Positions 1-7,101 of a stretch of DNA of 9,803 bases are shown here, one piece after another. The translations under genes and the position numbers were made by a program. The DNA is from Oligoflexia bacterium (GTDB taxonomy: Bacteria; Bdellovibrionota; UBA1018). Where the stretch lies: contig CAIYTD010000086.1 of assembly GCA_903928955.1 (NCBI GenBank), positions 1 through 9,803 of the forward strand, given 5' to 3'. The notes under the pieces were generated by a model, which ran no database searches, was not told the origin of the DNA, and saw nothing but the letters and a program-made list of their open reading frames with translations. The first letter of the stretch is position 1; every line of letters starts with the position of its first letter.

Positions 1-642
1 CTACTTAAAAAATGCCGTGATATTGCAATGTCCTTACAAACTACCTTAGCCACTCATCCCAATCCATGGGAAATCATCAACCAGGCAACAATCGGAGATT
101 TTGGATCCTTAGAAAGAGCAACAGCAGTTTCTGCCTATTCAGGTATACTGGGTATTGCACTCAACCTAAAATTAATTGAAGACATCATGCTCGCACCTCT
201 CATTTCTGAACTGGGTATTTTATACCTACCTAGACAAATTACTGAACATTTACGAAAAGACACTCTTCATGAACTAACTGTTGAGGAAACCCACGAATAT
301 TCTACATACCCCATTAAAAGCATAGCAGTTGTACTCGATCGAAAAGCCCAAATGGACGAACAACTCCGGGCAATCATCCTGTCTGCACATGAAAAAGCAG
401 ATAAGACTGGCTTTCCTGGGAAAAAATTTGGAAAACATATTCCTATTGAATCCTTTGTAGTCCACTTCGCATTTGAATTAGATCGTTTAACCGCTGTGCG
501 ACTAGGTAAGCCCTTGTTATCTCTTGAAAATGCGATCAAACAACTTCTAGATAAGGAAAGCGAAAAGCCTAGTCATTTCACGCTAGAGTTCACTTTAAAG
601 ATGAAACTTGCTCTTAAACCCAAAAATACACCGCAACATTAA
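1..642 (+). CDS. Degenerate HD-GYP-like domain protein, 5' end cut by the window edge
   Basis: The frame is open from base 1, so the Met at 28 is probably internal and 213 residues of a longer protein are seen. HD-GYP proteins are metal-dependent cyclic-di-GMP phosphodiesterases. Counting from the Met at 28, the piece around residues 118-157 (AHEKADKTGFP, then G..IP, then ELDRLTAVR) lines up with the family block HHExxDGTGYP...ADxFDALTxxR. The block LISELGILYLP at 58-68 lines up with LLHDIGKIGIP. The catalytic HD pair reads Ser60-Glu61, the first His of HHE is Ala120, the His of the HPxxG block appears replaced by Tyr, and the Asp before FDALT is lost. Only His121 of the usual ligands is clearly kept. 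From the family I infer an inactive domain that may bind a nucleotide or a partner. It lies 89 bases before lon on the same strand. An unrelated helical protein is possible. Confidence 0.6.
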   Translation, partial: LLKKCRDIAMSLQTTLATHPNPWEIINQATIGDFGSLERATAVSAYSGILGIALNLKLIEDIMLAPLISELGILYLPRQITEHLRKDTLHELTVEETHEYSTYPIKSIAVVLDRKAQMDEQLRAIILSAHEKADKTGFPGKKFGKHIPIESFVVHFAFELDRLTAVRLGKPLLSLENAIKQLLDKESEKPSHFTLEFTLKMKLALKPKNTPQH

Positions 643-717
643 ATAACCCTAAAGACACCTCAGCATTTCACCGAATCGCTATTAAGAGTCAAACAGAGTA
701 ACGGTGCAACTGGCTGT

Positions 718-721
718 GAGG
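718..721 (+). promoter_or_regulatory. Ribosome binding site of lon
   Basis: GAGG lies 10 bases before the ATG at 732 and supports that start. No convincing sigma-70 or heat-shock promoter is seen in the 89-base gap. A weak inverted repeat (CACCG at 669-673, CGGTG at 702-706) lies in the leader. Confidence 0.5.
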
Positions 722-731
722 TAGCCTTGGA

Positions 732-3194
732 ATGATAACAAATTACGACGGCGAAGAAATTGAGATCCCAAAAACCCTTCCTATGCTCCCCGTACGAGAT
801 ATCGTAGTATTTCCATACATGATAATTCCGCTATTTGTTGGACGAGATTCTTCCATCCGTAGCGTTGAAGAAAGTCTCGCACGTGCAGATCGATTAATTC
901 TTCTTTCATCACAGAAAGAAATTGGCGATGAACACCCCTCACCCGAAGGAATTTATAAAACGGGTACTGTCGCAATGATCATGCGAATGAGAAAACTGCC
1001 AGACGGGCGCATCAAAATTTTGACACAAGGACTTTGTAAAGCTAACATAAAAGAGTTCAGTCAAACGAATCCTTTTTTTGAAGTCGCAATTGAGAAAATC
1101 GAAGAAACTTCAAAAGGTGTTTTAACTGAAACTGAAGCCTTAATGAGAAATGTCCGAGAGCAACTTGAAAAAACTATCGCTCTTGGAAAAGTATTAACAC
1201 CTGACATTCTCATGGTGCTGGACGACATTACAGATGCAGGTAGACTTGCTGATTTAGTAGCATCCAACCTGGGGCTCAAAGTAAGTGATGCTCAAGCGAT
1301 TCTGGAAACATTTGATTCCATTGAAAGACTTAAAAAAATACATGAAATTCTAGGCAAAGAAATTGAAGTATTATCCATCCAAGCTAAAATAAGATCTCAA
1401 GCCAAAGAAGAAATGACAAAGTCCCAAAAAGAATACTTCTTGAGAGAACAGATTCGAGCAATCAAAAATGAGCTAGGCGATACGGACGTCAAAGGAGAGG
1501 AGATTGTGGAGCTCAAAGAAAAAATTTCGATATCAAAAATGCCGCAAGAGGTAGAAACTGAGGCGTTAAAACAGCTGGGAAGGCTAGAAAGAATGCATCC
1601 TGATGCTTCTGAAGCTTCCATGTTAAGAACTTATATCGACTGGTTAGTGGAAACTCCGTGGAGTAAACAAACAGTTGATAATCTAGATTTAAAGCGGGCT
1701 AAATCTATATTGGATGAAGAACATTATAATTTAACTCAAATCAAAGAAAGAATCCTTGAATATTTAGCTGTCAGAAAGCTTAAAGATAAAATGAAAGGAC
1801 CACTTCTTTGTTTTTCAGGCCCCCCCGGAGTGGGCAAGACCTCTCTTGGAAAATCAATCGCTCGAGCACTAGGTAGAGAATTCGTAAGAGTTTCTTTGGG
1901 AGGAGTGAAGGATGAAGCGGAAATTCGTGGACATCGCCGAACTTATGTTGGTGCCTTGCCTGGAAGAATTATTCAAGGACTCAAACAAGCTGGAACTAAT
2001 AACCCAGTATTTGTACTAGATGAAATTGACAAACTAGGCAACGATTTTCGTGGTGATCCTTCTGCAGCTCTTTTAGAAGTTTTAGATCCTGAACAGAACT
2101 ATTCGTTTAGAGATCACTACCTGAATGTAGCTTTTGACTTATCGAATGTTATGTTTTTAGCTACATGCAACGTGCTAGACACTATTCCATCTGCGCTGAG
2201 AGATCGCATGGAGATCATTCAACTTTCAGGATACACGGAAGAAGAAAAGTATTTTATTTCAAAAAAATATCTTATTCCTAAACAAACTATTGAGAACGGA
2301 ATTAAAGACACTCTCATTGAATTCAATGACGAATCAGTTCGAACCATTATATCTCAATATACAAGGGAAGCAGGACTCAGAAACCTTGAACGAAATATTG
2401 CAACAGTTTGTAGAAAAACTGCTCGCACTGTTGCCGAAGGAAAAACTGATAAATCATTCATTACTCGTGATCAAGTTTATAAGCTTCTTGGCCCAGCTCC
2501 CTACATCCGTGAGGATGAACAAGAACATGACGAAATTGGCATTGCTACCGGACTAGCATGGACTTCTGTGGGAGGAGAGATTCTTTACGTAGAAACCAAT
2601 ATCATGAAAGGTAAAGGCCAGATGATCCTAACGGGTCAACTCGGAGAAGTCATGAAAGAATCCGGACAAGCCGCTCTTGGGCTCATACGATCACGCGCTA
2701 AAGACTTCGGGCTCGATGAAGATCTCTTTGCAACTCATGACATCCACATTCATTTTCCGGCAGGGGCTGTTCCAAAAGACGGACCGTCTGCAGGAATCAC
2801 TATGGCGGTTGCGCTGATTTCTCGACTAACCGGGATCCCTATTCACAAAGATGTGGCAATGACGGGAGAAATTACACTCACAGGTAAAGTCCTACCTATT
2901 GGCGGACTTAAAGAGAAAGCATTGGCTGCAATGCGTCATGGCATAAAAACCATTATTATTCCTGAAAAAAACAAGAAGGACTTGGACGATATTCCAGAAG
3001 AATACCGTAAAAATCTCACTTTTATTCCAGTGAAAAATATAGACGATGTCCTAGAAATAGCTTTAACGCAAAAGCTCATTAAAATACTCGGGAAAGGAAC
3101 TAGCTCGAATCAAAAAGATGAAAAGGCTCCACAAAAAGGGCCTCGCAAAAAAGGGAGTGCCTCCTCTAGACCTGGTTTTGATAAGGCAGCCTAG
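732..3194 (+). CDS. lon: ATP-dependent Lon protease (endopeptidase La)
   Basis: Lon is a cytoplasmic homohexameric AAA+ serine protease that unfolds and degrades damaged and regulatory proteins. The 820 residues carry the full bacterial LonA plan. The N-terminal substrate-binding LON domain spans about 14-205 and starts with LPMLPVRDIVVFPYMIIPLFVGR. A helical linker follows at about 210-340. The AAA+ module has Walker A GPPGVGKT at 363-370 and Walker B VFVLDEIDK with Asp430 and Glu431. The protease domain spans about 600-785, with nucleophile Ser686 in PKDGPSAG and its partner Lys729 in GGLKEK, at the same 43-residue spacing as the E. coli Ser679/Lys722 pair. Length is a little above the usual 780-810 because of a basic, low-complexity tail after about residue 790. 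The start is supported by GAGG upstream. Nothing is broken. Two CNNM/CorC-type genes follow after 42 bases, so co-transcription is likely. Confidence 0.98.
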   Translation: MITNYDGEEIEIPKTLPMLPVRDIVVFPYMIIPLFVGRDSSIRSVEESLARADRLILLSSQKEIGDEHPSPEGIYKTGTVAMIMRMRKLPDGRIKILTQGLCKANIKEFSQTNPFFEVAIEKIEETSKGVLTETEALMRNVREQLEKTIALGKVLTPDILMVLDDITDAGRLADLVASNLGLKVSDAQAILETFDSIERLKKIHEILGKEIEVLSIQAKIRSQAKEEMTKSQKEYFLREQIRAIKNELGDTDVKGEEIVELKEKISISKMPQEVETEALKQLGRLERMHPDASEASMLRTYIDWLVETPWSKQTVDNLDLKRAKSILDEEHYNLTQIKERILEYLAVRKLKDKMKGPLLCFSGPPGVGKTSLGKSIARALGREFVRVSLGGVKDEAEIRGHRRTYVGALPGRIIQGLKQAGTNNPVFVLDEIDKLGNDFRGDPSAALLEVLDPEQNYSFRDHYLNVAFDLSNVMFLATCNVLDTIPSALRDRMEIIQLSGYTEEEKYFISKKYLIPKQTIENGIKDTLIEFNDESVRTIISQYTREAGLRNLERNIATVCRKTARTVAEGKTDKSFITRDQVYKLLGPAPYIREDEQEHDEIGIATGLAWTSVGGEILYVETNIMKGKGQMILTGQLGEVMKESGQAALGLIRSRAKDFGLDEDLFATHDIHIHFPAGAVPKDGPSAGITMAVALISRLTGIPIHKDVAMTGEITLTGKVLPIGGLKEKALAAMRHGIKTIIIPEKNKKDLDDIPEEYRKNLTFIPVKNIDDVLEIALTQKLIKILGKGTSSNQKDEKAPQKGPRKKGSASSRPGFDKAA

Positions 3195-3236
3195 TCGCCC
3201 ATTGAGCTACGAGACTGGATATGCGAGAAAGAGGAA

Positions 3237-4319
3237 ATGACTTTATTAGAACTTCTGGCATGCGGGCTATTGGTTACCTTATCTGCCACTATGTCAGCCT
3301 CAGAGATTGCACTTTTCTCGCTTTCTCGTTTTCAGCTCAGGTACCTGAAGGAGAACTTTCGCCCTGTCCATCGAAAAATTAAAAACCTGTTAGCGGACCC
3401 AGGTGGACTATTAATTACGATATTAGTTGTCAACGAAGTTCTCAATATTGCACTCACTTCGATGATTACCGAAACTATTTCTAAAGCACAGATCACAATC
3501 CCTCTTTTTGCTTCTGGGATACCCACCTGGGCATTTGAAACAGCTATTGGAACCTTGATTTCAGCTCCTATTATTCTCCTTATTTGTGAAATTACCCCTA
3601 AAGTCATTGCGGCCCGTACTAATCAATTGGTAGCAACACTGACAGTAGGTCCACTCACAATCATCTATAAAGTATTGAGCCCAATGAGATATTTCTTAAC
3701 TCATTTTATCAAACTATTTTTTCATACAGCTGCGCCATCCCGAAGTTCGAGCCTAACGGAGAGAAGTTCCAATAAAAAAAATAACCCCATCTTAAAGGAA
3801 TCTGACTTCCTCCTCCTAGTGGAAGAAGGTCATAAAGAAGGTGCAATCCAGGAAACAGAACTGGAACTGATTCGAAATGTTTTTGAATTAGATGACACAA
3901 GCATAGCAGAAGTATCTACGCCGCTTCCAAAAGTTTTATCCCTGACAGCAGATACTACGGTGAAAGATGCACTTATCTCCATCAAAAGCCAAAGATATTC
4001 TCGAATTCCTATAGTCGACCACCAACGAAAGGAAGTAGTGGGAATTCTTTATTCAAAAGACTTACTGCGCTATAAACTGGATTTTCAACTTTCAGCTACC
4101 CCCATCTCTGCACTCATGCGAAAACCCTTCTTTGTGAACTCAGGCATGAGGCTAAACGCTCTTTTTCGTATTTTTAAACAACAGAAAATTCATATGGCAA
4201 TCGTTAAAGATCCCAATGGTGAAATTGCTGGAGTTGTAACTATGAGCGATCTTTTAGATGCTCTATTTGAAGACTTCTTTTCAGAGGCAGAACTCAATGA
4301 ATCAGGAAAACAGAAATGA
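3237..4319 (+). CDS. CNNM/CorC-type membrane protein (DUF21 plus CBS pair), short form
   Basis: CNNM/CorB-type proteins are inner-membrane dimers tied to magnesium and sodium handling; many are annotated as hemolysin-like or CorC. The DUF21 transmembrane domain covers about 1-165, with the family signature SASEIALFSLSRFQLR at 20-35 and CEITPK at 117-122, where most members have GExxPK. The juxtamembrane helix LLLVEEGHKEGAIQETELELIRNVFEL (about 192-218) and two CBS repeats (about 225-280 and 290-348, ending MSDLLDALFED) follow. CBS pairs sense adenine nucleotides in characterised relatives. The C-terminal CorC_HlyC domain is absent and the protein stops just after the second CBS repeat, unlike its downstream neighbour. 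A GAGG sits only two bases before the ATG, so Met19 is a possible alternative start, but it would cut the first membrane helix. The last four bases overlap the next gene. Ion specificity cannot be read from the sequence. Confidence 0.88.
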   Translation: MTLLELLACGLLVTLSATMSASEIALFSLSRFQLRYLKENFRPVHRKIKNLLADPGGLLITILVVNEVLNIALTSMITETISKAQITIPLFASGIPTWAFETAIGTLISAPIILLICEITPKVIAARTNQLVATLTVGPLTIIYKVLSPMRYFLTHFIKLFFHTAAPSRSSSLTERSSNKKNNPILKESDFLLLVEEGHKEGAIQETELELIRNVFELDDTSIAEVSTPLPKVLSLTADTTVKDALISIKSQRYSRIPIVDHQRKEVVGILYSKDLLRYKLDFQLSATPISALMRKPFFVNSGMRLNALFRIFKQQKIHMAIVKDPNGEIAGVVTMSDLLDALFEDFFSEAELNESGKQK

Positions 4320-5590
4320 TCTCTTTCACAATCTGGCAACTTGGAGCAATGATAGGCCCCCTACTGATAATTGAGGGGTTTTTTTCTGGATCGGAAATTG
4401 CCCTTCTAGCAGCCGATAAACTAATACTGAAAAATTTATCGAAACAAGGTAACGCCGGAGCAACTTTAGCTCTCGCATTAGCAAACCACCCCGAACGCAT
4501 TCTTTCTGTCACACTCCTTATGACTAGCCTGTGTGTAGTCAGCTGCTCTGCATTGATTTCACTCTATTTTCTAGGAAACTCTGAGACTCACTCTGAAATA
4601 AAAGCAGTCCTTACGACTTCACCTTTAGTTGTCATTTTTGGAGAACTCCTCCCTAAAACTCTCTATCAAAGAAATGCTACTGAACTTGCACCTTGGATCG
4701 CATACCCTATCTCTTGGATCTATTGGGTTTTCTTCCCTCTGACCCGAATTTTATCGTCCTATACGACTCGCCTTTCTCGATTAGTAGGCCCTATTGAAGA
4801 ACTTCTCTCTGGAAAGCGGAAAAACAGTAGGGAAGAAATTCGATCACTCCTATCCTATACCAAAAATGAAACGGAAATTAAATCAAGCGAACAGCGAATG
4901 ATTAAAAGAATATTTGATTTTAGATATTCTGAAGCTAAGCACGCTCTCATTCCTCTCGTACAAGTGGATGCTATTGAAGAATCTGCATCCATACGAGATG
5001 CTCTTGAACGCTTTGAGCACCACCGGCACTCGAGAATGCCTATTTACTCAGATCGAATTGATAATATCGTAGGAGTCATTGAATCAGTAGATCTTTTATC
5101 GGCAACGGACCAACAGCAATCCATCGGAGATTATATTAGACCAGCCCACTTTGTTTCAGAAACTCAATCTCTTGAAAATCTGATGTTAAAAATGAAGTTA
5201 GATGACCATGAAATGGTTGTAGTTGTTGACGAACATGGAGGTGCTGTTGGAATTTTAACGTTTGAAGACATCATTGAGGAAATCGTAGGAGAAATCAGTG
5301 ATGAATATGATTACGAATCTCAACCTTTCAAAAAAATAAATGAAACCAGCTGGAGCACTCAAGCAAGAATGGAAATTCAGCAAATAAATGAAATTCTAAA
5401 AATCGATTTACCAGAGGGTGAATATGAAACATTAAGTGGCTTCTTGCTGCAACAATTCGGCCGCATCCCTCAATGGAAAGATGAGCTCTTTTTCGATACT
5501 CCCACTGGATCGTATAAATTCTTAATACAAAAAGCTACTGAACGTCATATCGAAGTAGTGCTGATTCAAAAAATTGACTCCCGATCCTAA
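4316..5590 (+). CDS. CNNM/CorC-type membrane protein (DUF21, CBS pair, CorC_HlyC domain)
   Basis: This is a full-length 424-residue member of the CNNM/CorB group, probably an inner-membrane magnesium or divalent-cation transporter. DUF21 covers about 1-165 and contains GFFSGSEIALLAADK at 21-35 and GELLPK at 109-114. A charged linker and a CBS pair (about 205-262 and 272-327, ending VVVDEHGGAVGILTFEDIIEEIVGEI) come next. A C-terminal CorC_HlyC domain spans about 338-420 (ARMEIQQINEILKIDLP, then TLSGFLLQQFGRIP). The usual MTPR motif before the first CBS repeat reads LIPL at 211-214. The start is well supported: AGGA lies 8 bases before the ATG, which overlaps the stop of the upstream paralogue as ATGA. 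That coupling suggests the two proteins are made in similar amounts and may form a heterodimer. A gap of 57 bases leads to cheY. Confidence 0.93.
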   Translation: MISFTIWQLGAMIGPLLIIEGFFSGSEIALLAADKLILKNLSKQGNAGATLALALANHPERILSVTLLMTSLCVVSCSALISLYFLGNSETHSEIKAVLTTSPLVVIFGELLPKTLYQRNATELAPWIAYPISWIYWVFFPLTRILSSYTTRLSRLVGPIEELLSGKRKNSREEIRSLLSYTKNETEIKSSEQRMIKRIFDFRYSEAKHALIPLVQVDAIEESASIRDALERFEHHRHSRMPIYSDRIDNIVGVIESVDLLSATDQQQSIGDYIRPAHFVSETQSLENLMLKMKLDDHEMVVVVDEHGGAVGILTFEDIIEEIVGEISDEYDYESQPFKKINETSWSTQARMEIQQINEILKIDLPEGEYETLSGFLLQQFGRIPQWKDELFFDTPTGSYKFLIQKATERHIEVVLIQKIDSRS

Positions 5591-5621
5591 TATTTTTTCA
5601 TATCTTTTAATAAAAAATCTG

Positions 5622-5627
5622 TACAAT
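5622..5627 (+). promoter_or_regulatory. Possible -10 box of a cheY promoter
   Basis: TACAAT is close to the sigma-70 -10 consensus and lies about 20 bases before the cheY ATG, in an AT-rich 57-base gap. No good -35 box sits 16-18 bases upstream; the nearest candidate, TTCATA at 5597-5602, is 19 bases away. This is a weak call. Confidence 0.25.
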
Positions 5628-5647
5628 AGATCAAAGAAAGACACTTT

Positions 5648-6058
5648 ATGGCTAAAACTGTACTCATAGTGGATGATATTGCCTTTGTCAGGAAAACACT
5701 TTCAGAGATTCTCACGCAGGCACAGTATCAAATTGTAGGAGAAGCGGCAGATGGAAATGAAGCTGTTAATTTGTACCTCAAGCTACGTCCAGACATCGTT
5801 ACAATGGATGTAGTGATGCCACAAATGAGCGGTATCGACGCAACTCGAAAAATTATCAAAGCGGATAAAAACGCAAAGGTAATCATCATTTCTGCAATGG
5901 GTCAGGAAAACCTAGTCATGGAAGCAATCAACGTAGGAGCCAAAGACTATATTCTTAAGCCCTTTAGTACGGAGGACGTATTGAAAACAATTGAGCGAGC
6001 TCTCCTCAGTGCACAAACGATCATTTCGCGTAAACTTCAAAAAGACAAATTGACTTAA
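5648..6058 (+). CDS. cheY: CheY-like single-domain response regulator
   Basis: This is a stand-alone receiver domain of 136 residues with no output domain. In chemotaxis such proteins are phosphorylated by CheA and act at the flagellar switch. All key residues are present: acidic pair Asp9-Asp10, phospho-acceptor Asp54 in VTMDVVMP, the Ser/Thr switch Ser82 in IISAMG, and Lys104 in YILKPF. The block ISAMGQENLVMEAINVGAKDYILKPF resembles CheY proteins of Gram-positive and spirochaete type, which often work with CheC or CheX phosphatases. The C-terminal tail from about residue 120 is longer than in E. coli CheY and ends in a basic stretch. GAAAG lies seven bases before the ATG. A CheC/CheX-like gene follows after 30 bases, which supports a chemotaxis or motility role. 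A non-flagellar CheY homologue cannot be excluded, because no cheA, cheW or flagellar gene lies in the window. Confidence 0.9.
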   Translation: MAKTVLIVDDIAFVRKTLSEILTQAQYQIVGEAADGNEAVNLYLKLRPDIVTMDVVMPQMSGIDATRKIIKADKNAKVIIISAMGQENLVMEAINVGAKDYILKPFSTEDVLKTIERALLSAQTIISRKLQKDKLT

Positions 6059-6088
6059 TATACGGGCAATGGAAAGAGACTGGGGCGA

Positions 6089-6532
6089 GTGGATTTAGAA
6101 CGAAATGACTTAATGCAACTGGTAAATGCATTACCAGATTCATTTGATTTCTATCATTTGGGAACAGTAAAACAAGAATCACACGCATCTATTGGATATA
6201 CAGCCGAGAAGACTTGCTCCATTGTTTTTCATCTTCAAGGTGATCTTGAAGCCTGGGTAATGATCCTCTTTGATCATGAACTAGATACTTCTCTTTACTC
6301 CGAATTAGGAAATCTGATAGTGAGTAAAATTGCAAACTACCTGAGTGCTAAAAATGGATTAGAAATTATGATATCACCTCCCCAATCTTTAAATCATGCC
6401 CAGGCAAAAAAAATAATTCAGACGAACACTCAAGCAATTAAAAGAACCTACGTGCATTTTTACAACAATTCATTCATTCCTATAGAAACCGTCCTCTTGC
6501 CCACCCCACTGAAGGAAAAAGGTTATGCTTAA
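6089..6532 (+). CDS. CheC/CheX-like protein, probable phospho-CheY phosphatase
   Basis: CheC, CheX and FliY proteins dephosphorylate CheY-P through a glutamate and an asparagine in a helix with pattern [DS]xxxExxN. Here Ser68, Glu72 and Asn75 fit it exactly (SLYSELGN). The helix continues as LIVSKIANYLS, and a strand-like LEIMISPPQ (91-99) matches the ISPP-type segment that follows the helix in CheX. The protein has 147 residues, the size of a single-motif CheX, with one phosphatase motif rather than the two of CheC. It has no signal peptide or membrane segment, so it is probably cytoplasmic. The chosen start is GTG; a purine-rich GGAAAG lies 12 bases upstream, a poor fit, and ATG at 6113 is an alternative that still keeps the motif. 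It directly follows cheY, its expected substrate, and overlaps the next gene by eight bases. The assignment rests on motif and context, as overall similarity looks weak. Confidence 0.68.
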   Translation: MDLERNDLMQLVNALPDSFDFYHLGTVKQESHASIGYTAEKTCSIVFHLQGDLEAWVMILFDHELDTSLYSELGNLIVSKIANYLSAKNGLEIMISPPQSLNHAQAKKIIQTNTQAIKRTYVHFYNNSFIPIETVLLPTPLKEKGYA

Positions 6533-6833
6533 ATTGTTTGGATTTTTTATTAAATTTTCGTTTTTTTCAATACTTGTTCTCATTTTAGGAAATTGGCTCA
6601 GCTGGGACGGGATGACGATCTCCGATCAAATCAAACTGAAAATGTCCCATGCAGAAGAATCCGGCATACTCGAGTCAGTGCGAGATTGGGCAGATAAAAT
6701 CAGCCGCGATGCAAAAAAAGGATTTCAAAACAAAGTCAGTCAGGTATCTACTCCAGAAGAAATTCCTTCCTCTGAAAGGCAAAAGTTAAAAGCACTGATC
6801 CGTGAGTTAAATGGGTCACGGAAAAAAGATTAA
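6525..6833 (+). CDS. Small single-pass membrane protein of unknown function
   Basis: I do not recognise this 102-residue protein. It opens with a very hydrophobic segment (about 4-25, rich in Phe, Leu and Ile) that looks like a membrane anchor or uncleaved signal. The remainder is polar and probably helical, with many Lys and Glu and a basic end (GSRKKD). AAGGA lies eight bases before the ATG, a strong ribosome binding site, and the start overlaps the end of the CheC/CheX-like gene by eight bases, so translation is probably coupled. That position suggests a link with the cheY pair, but there is no motif to support a specific job. Its last bases overlap, tail to tail, a possible small gene on the other strand. 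No cysteine or lipobox is present. Confidence 0.72.
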   Translation: MLKLFGFFIKFSFFSILVLILGNWLSWDGMTISDQIKLKMSHAEESGILESVRDWADKISRDAKKGFQNKVSQVSTPEEIPSSERQKLKALIRELNGSRKKD

Positions 6834-6968
6834 CTGAGTGATCTTCAATCCATCCGCTTGAGATCTCTCAGCAACAAGTGCAATACCCGAAATGAGCATA
6901 CACCAAAGAATCAGAATTTTTGTGAATTGACCTAAATTTCGGGCCCATTTTTTTTGCCTTAGCCTCAT
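6816..6968 (-). CDS. Possible 50-residue membrane or secreted peptide
   Basis: Read on the minus strand from ATG at 6968, this short frame encodes a basic N-terminus (MRLRQKKWARN), a hydrophobic core of about 17 residues (ILILWCMLISGIALVA) and a short polar tail ending LIFFP. That is the plan of a small membrane protein or of a signal peptide with almost no mature part. GAGAGGA lies at 6977-6983, eight bases before the ATG, a better ribosome binding site than several real genes here have. It lies 133 bases after the cyclophilin gene on the same strand and could be its last operon member or an independent transcript. Its stop overlaps the convergent plus-strand gene by 18 bases. I do not recognise a family. 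The inverted repeat and T run inside it argue that the stretch could instead be a terminator. Confidence 0.4.
   Translation of the reverse strand: MRLRQKKWARNLGQFTKILILWCMLISGIALVAERSQADGLKITQLIFFP
6886..6955 (+). terminator. Possible terminator of the plus-strand block
   Basis: CCCGAAAT at 6886-6893 and ATTTCGGG at 6936-6943 are perfect 8-base inverted repeats. CCCA and a run of eight T at 6948-6955 follow. The loop is long (42 bases) and the T run begins four bases after the stem, so the form is unusual. It lies 50-120 bases after the last plus-strand stop, the right place, but also inside a possible minus-strand small gene. Confidence 0.25.
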
Positions 6969-6976
6969 TTTTATTT

Positions 6977-6983
6977 TCCTCTC
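6977..6983 (-). promoter_or_regulatory. Ribosome binding site of the possible 50-residue peptide
   Basis: On the minus strand this reads GAGAGGA, eight bases before the ATG at 6968. It is the main support for translation of that small frame. Confidence 0.4.
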
Positions 6984-7101
6984 AGCTTCACTTCTCTTTT
7001 TCTCCCCTTAGGATCTCATAACGCACTGAATTAGTAAACTAAATTAAATAACACCTTTTAAACTTAATTCATGAACAATATAAAGAAGTTATACTGATAA
7101 A

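Noticed and set aside
643..731. Heat-shock (sigma-32 type) promoter for lon
   Set aside because: No paired CTTGAA and CCCCAT-type boxes at proper spacing were found in the gap or just upstream.
2290..2556. An 88-residue frame inside lon in another frame
   Set aside because: It lies wholly within the conserved Lon coding sequence and has no domain-like features of its own.
5592..5618. Inverted repeat ATTTTTT/AAAAAAT before cheY as a terminator
   Set aside because: The stem is only A-T pairs and no T run follows; it is better explained as an AT-rich promoter region.
6800..6821. Hairpin CCGTGA/TCACGG as a terminator of the plus-strand block
   Set aside because: It is followed by A, not T, on the plus strand and lies before the stop codon.
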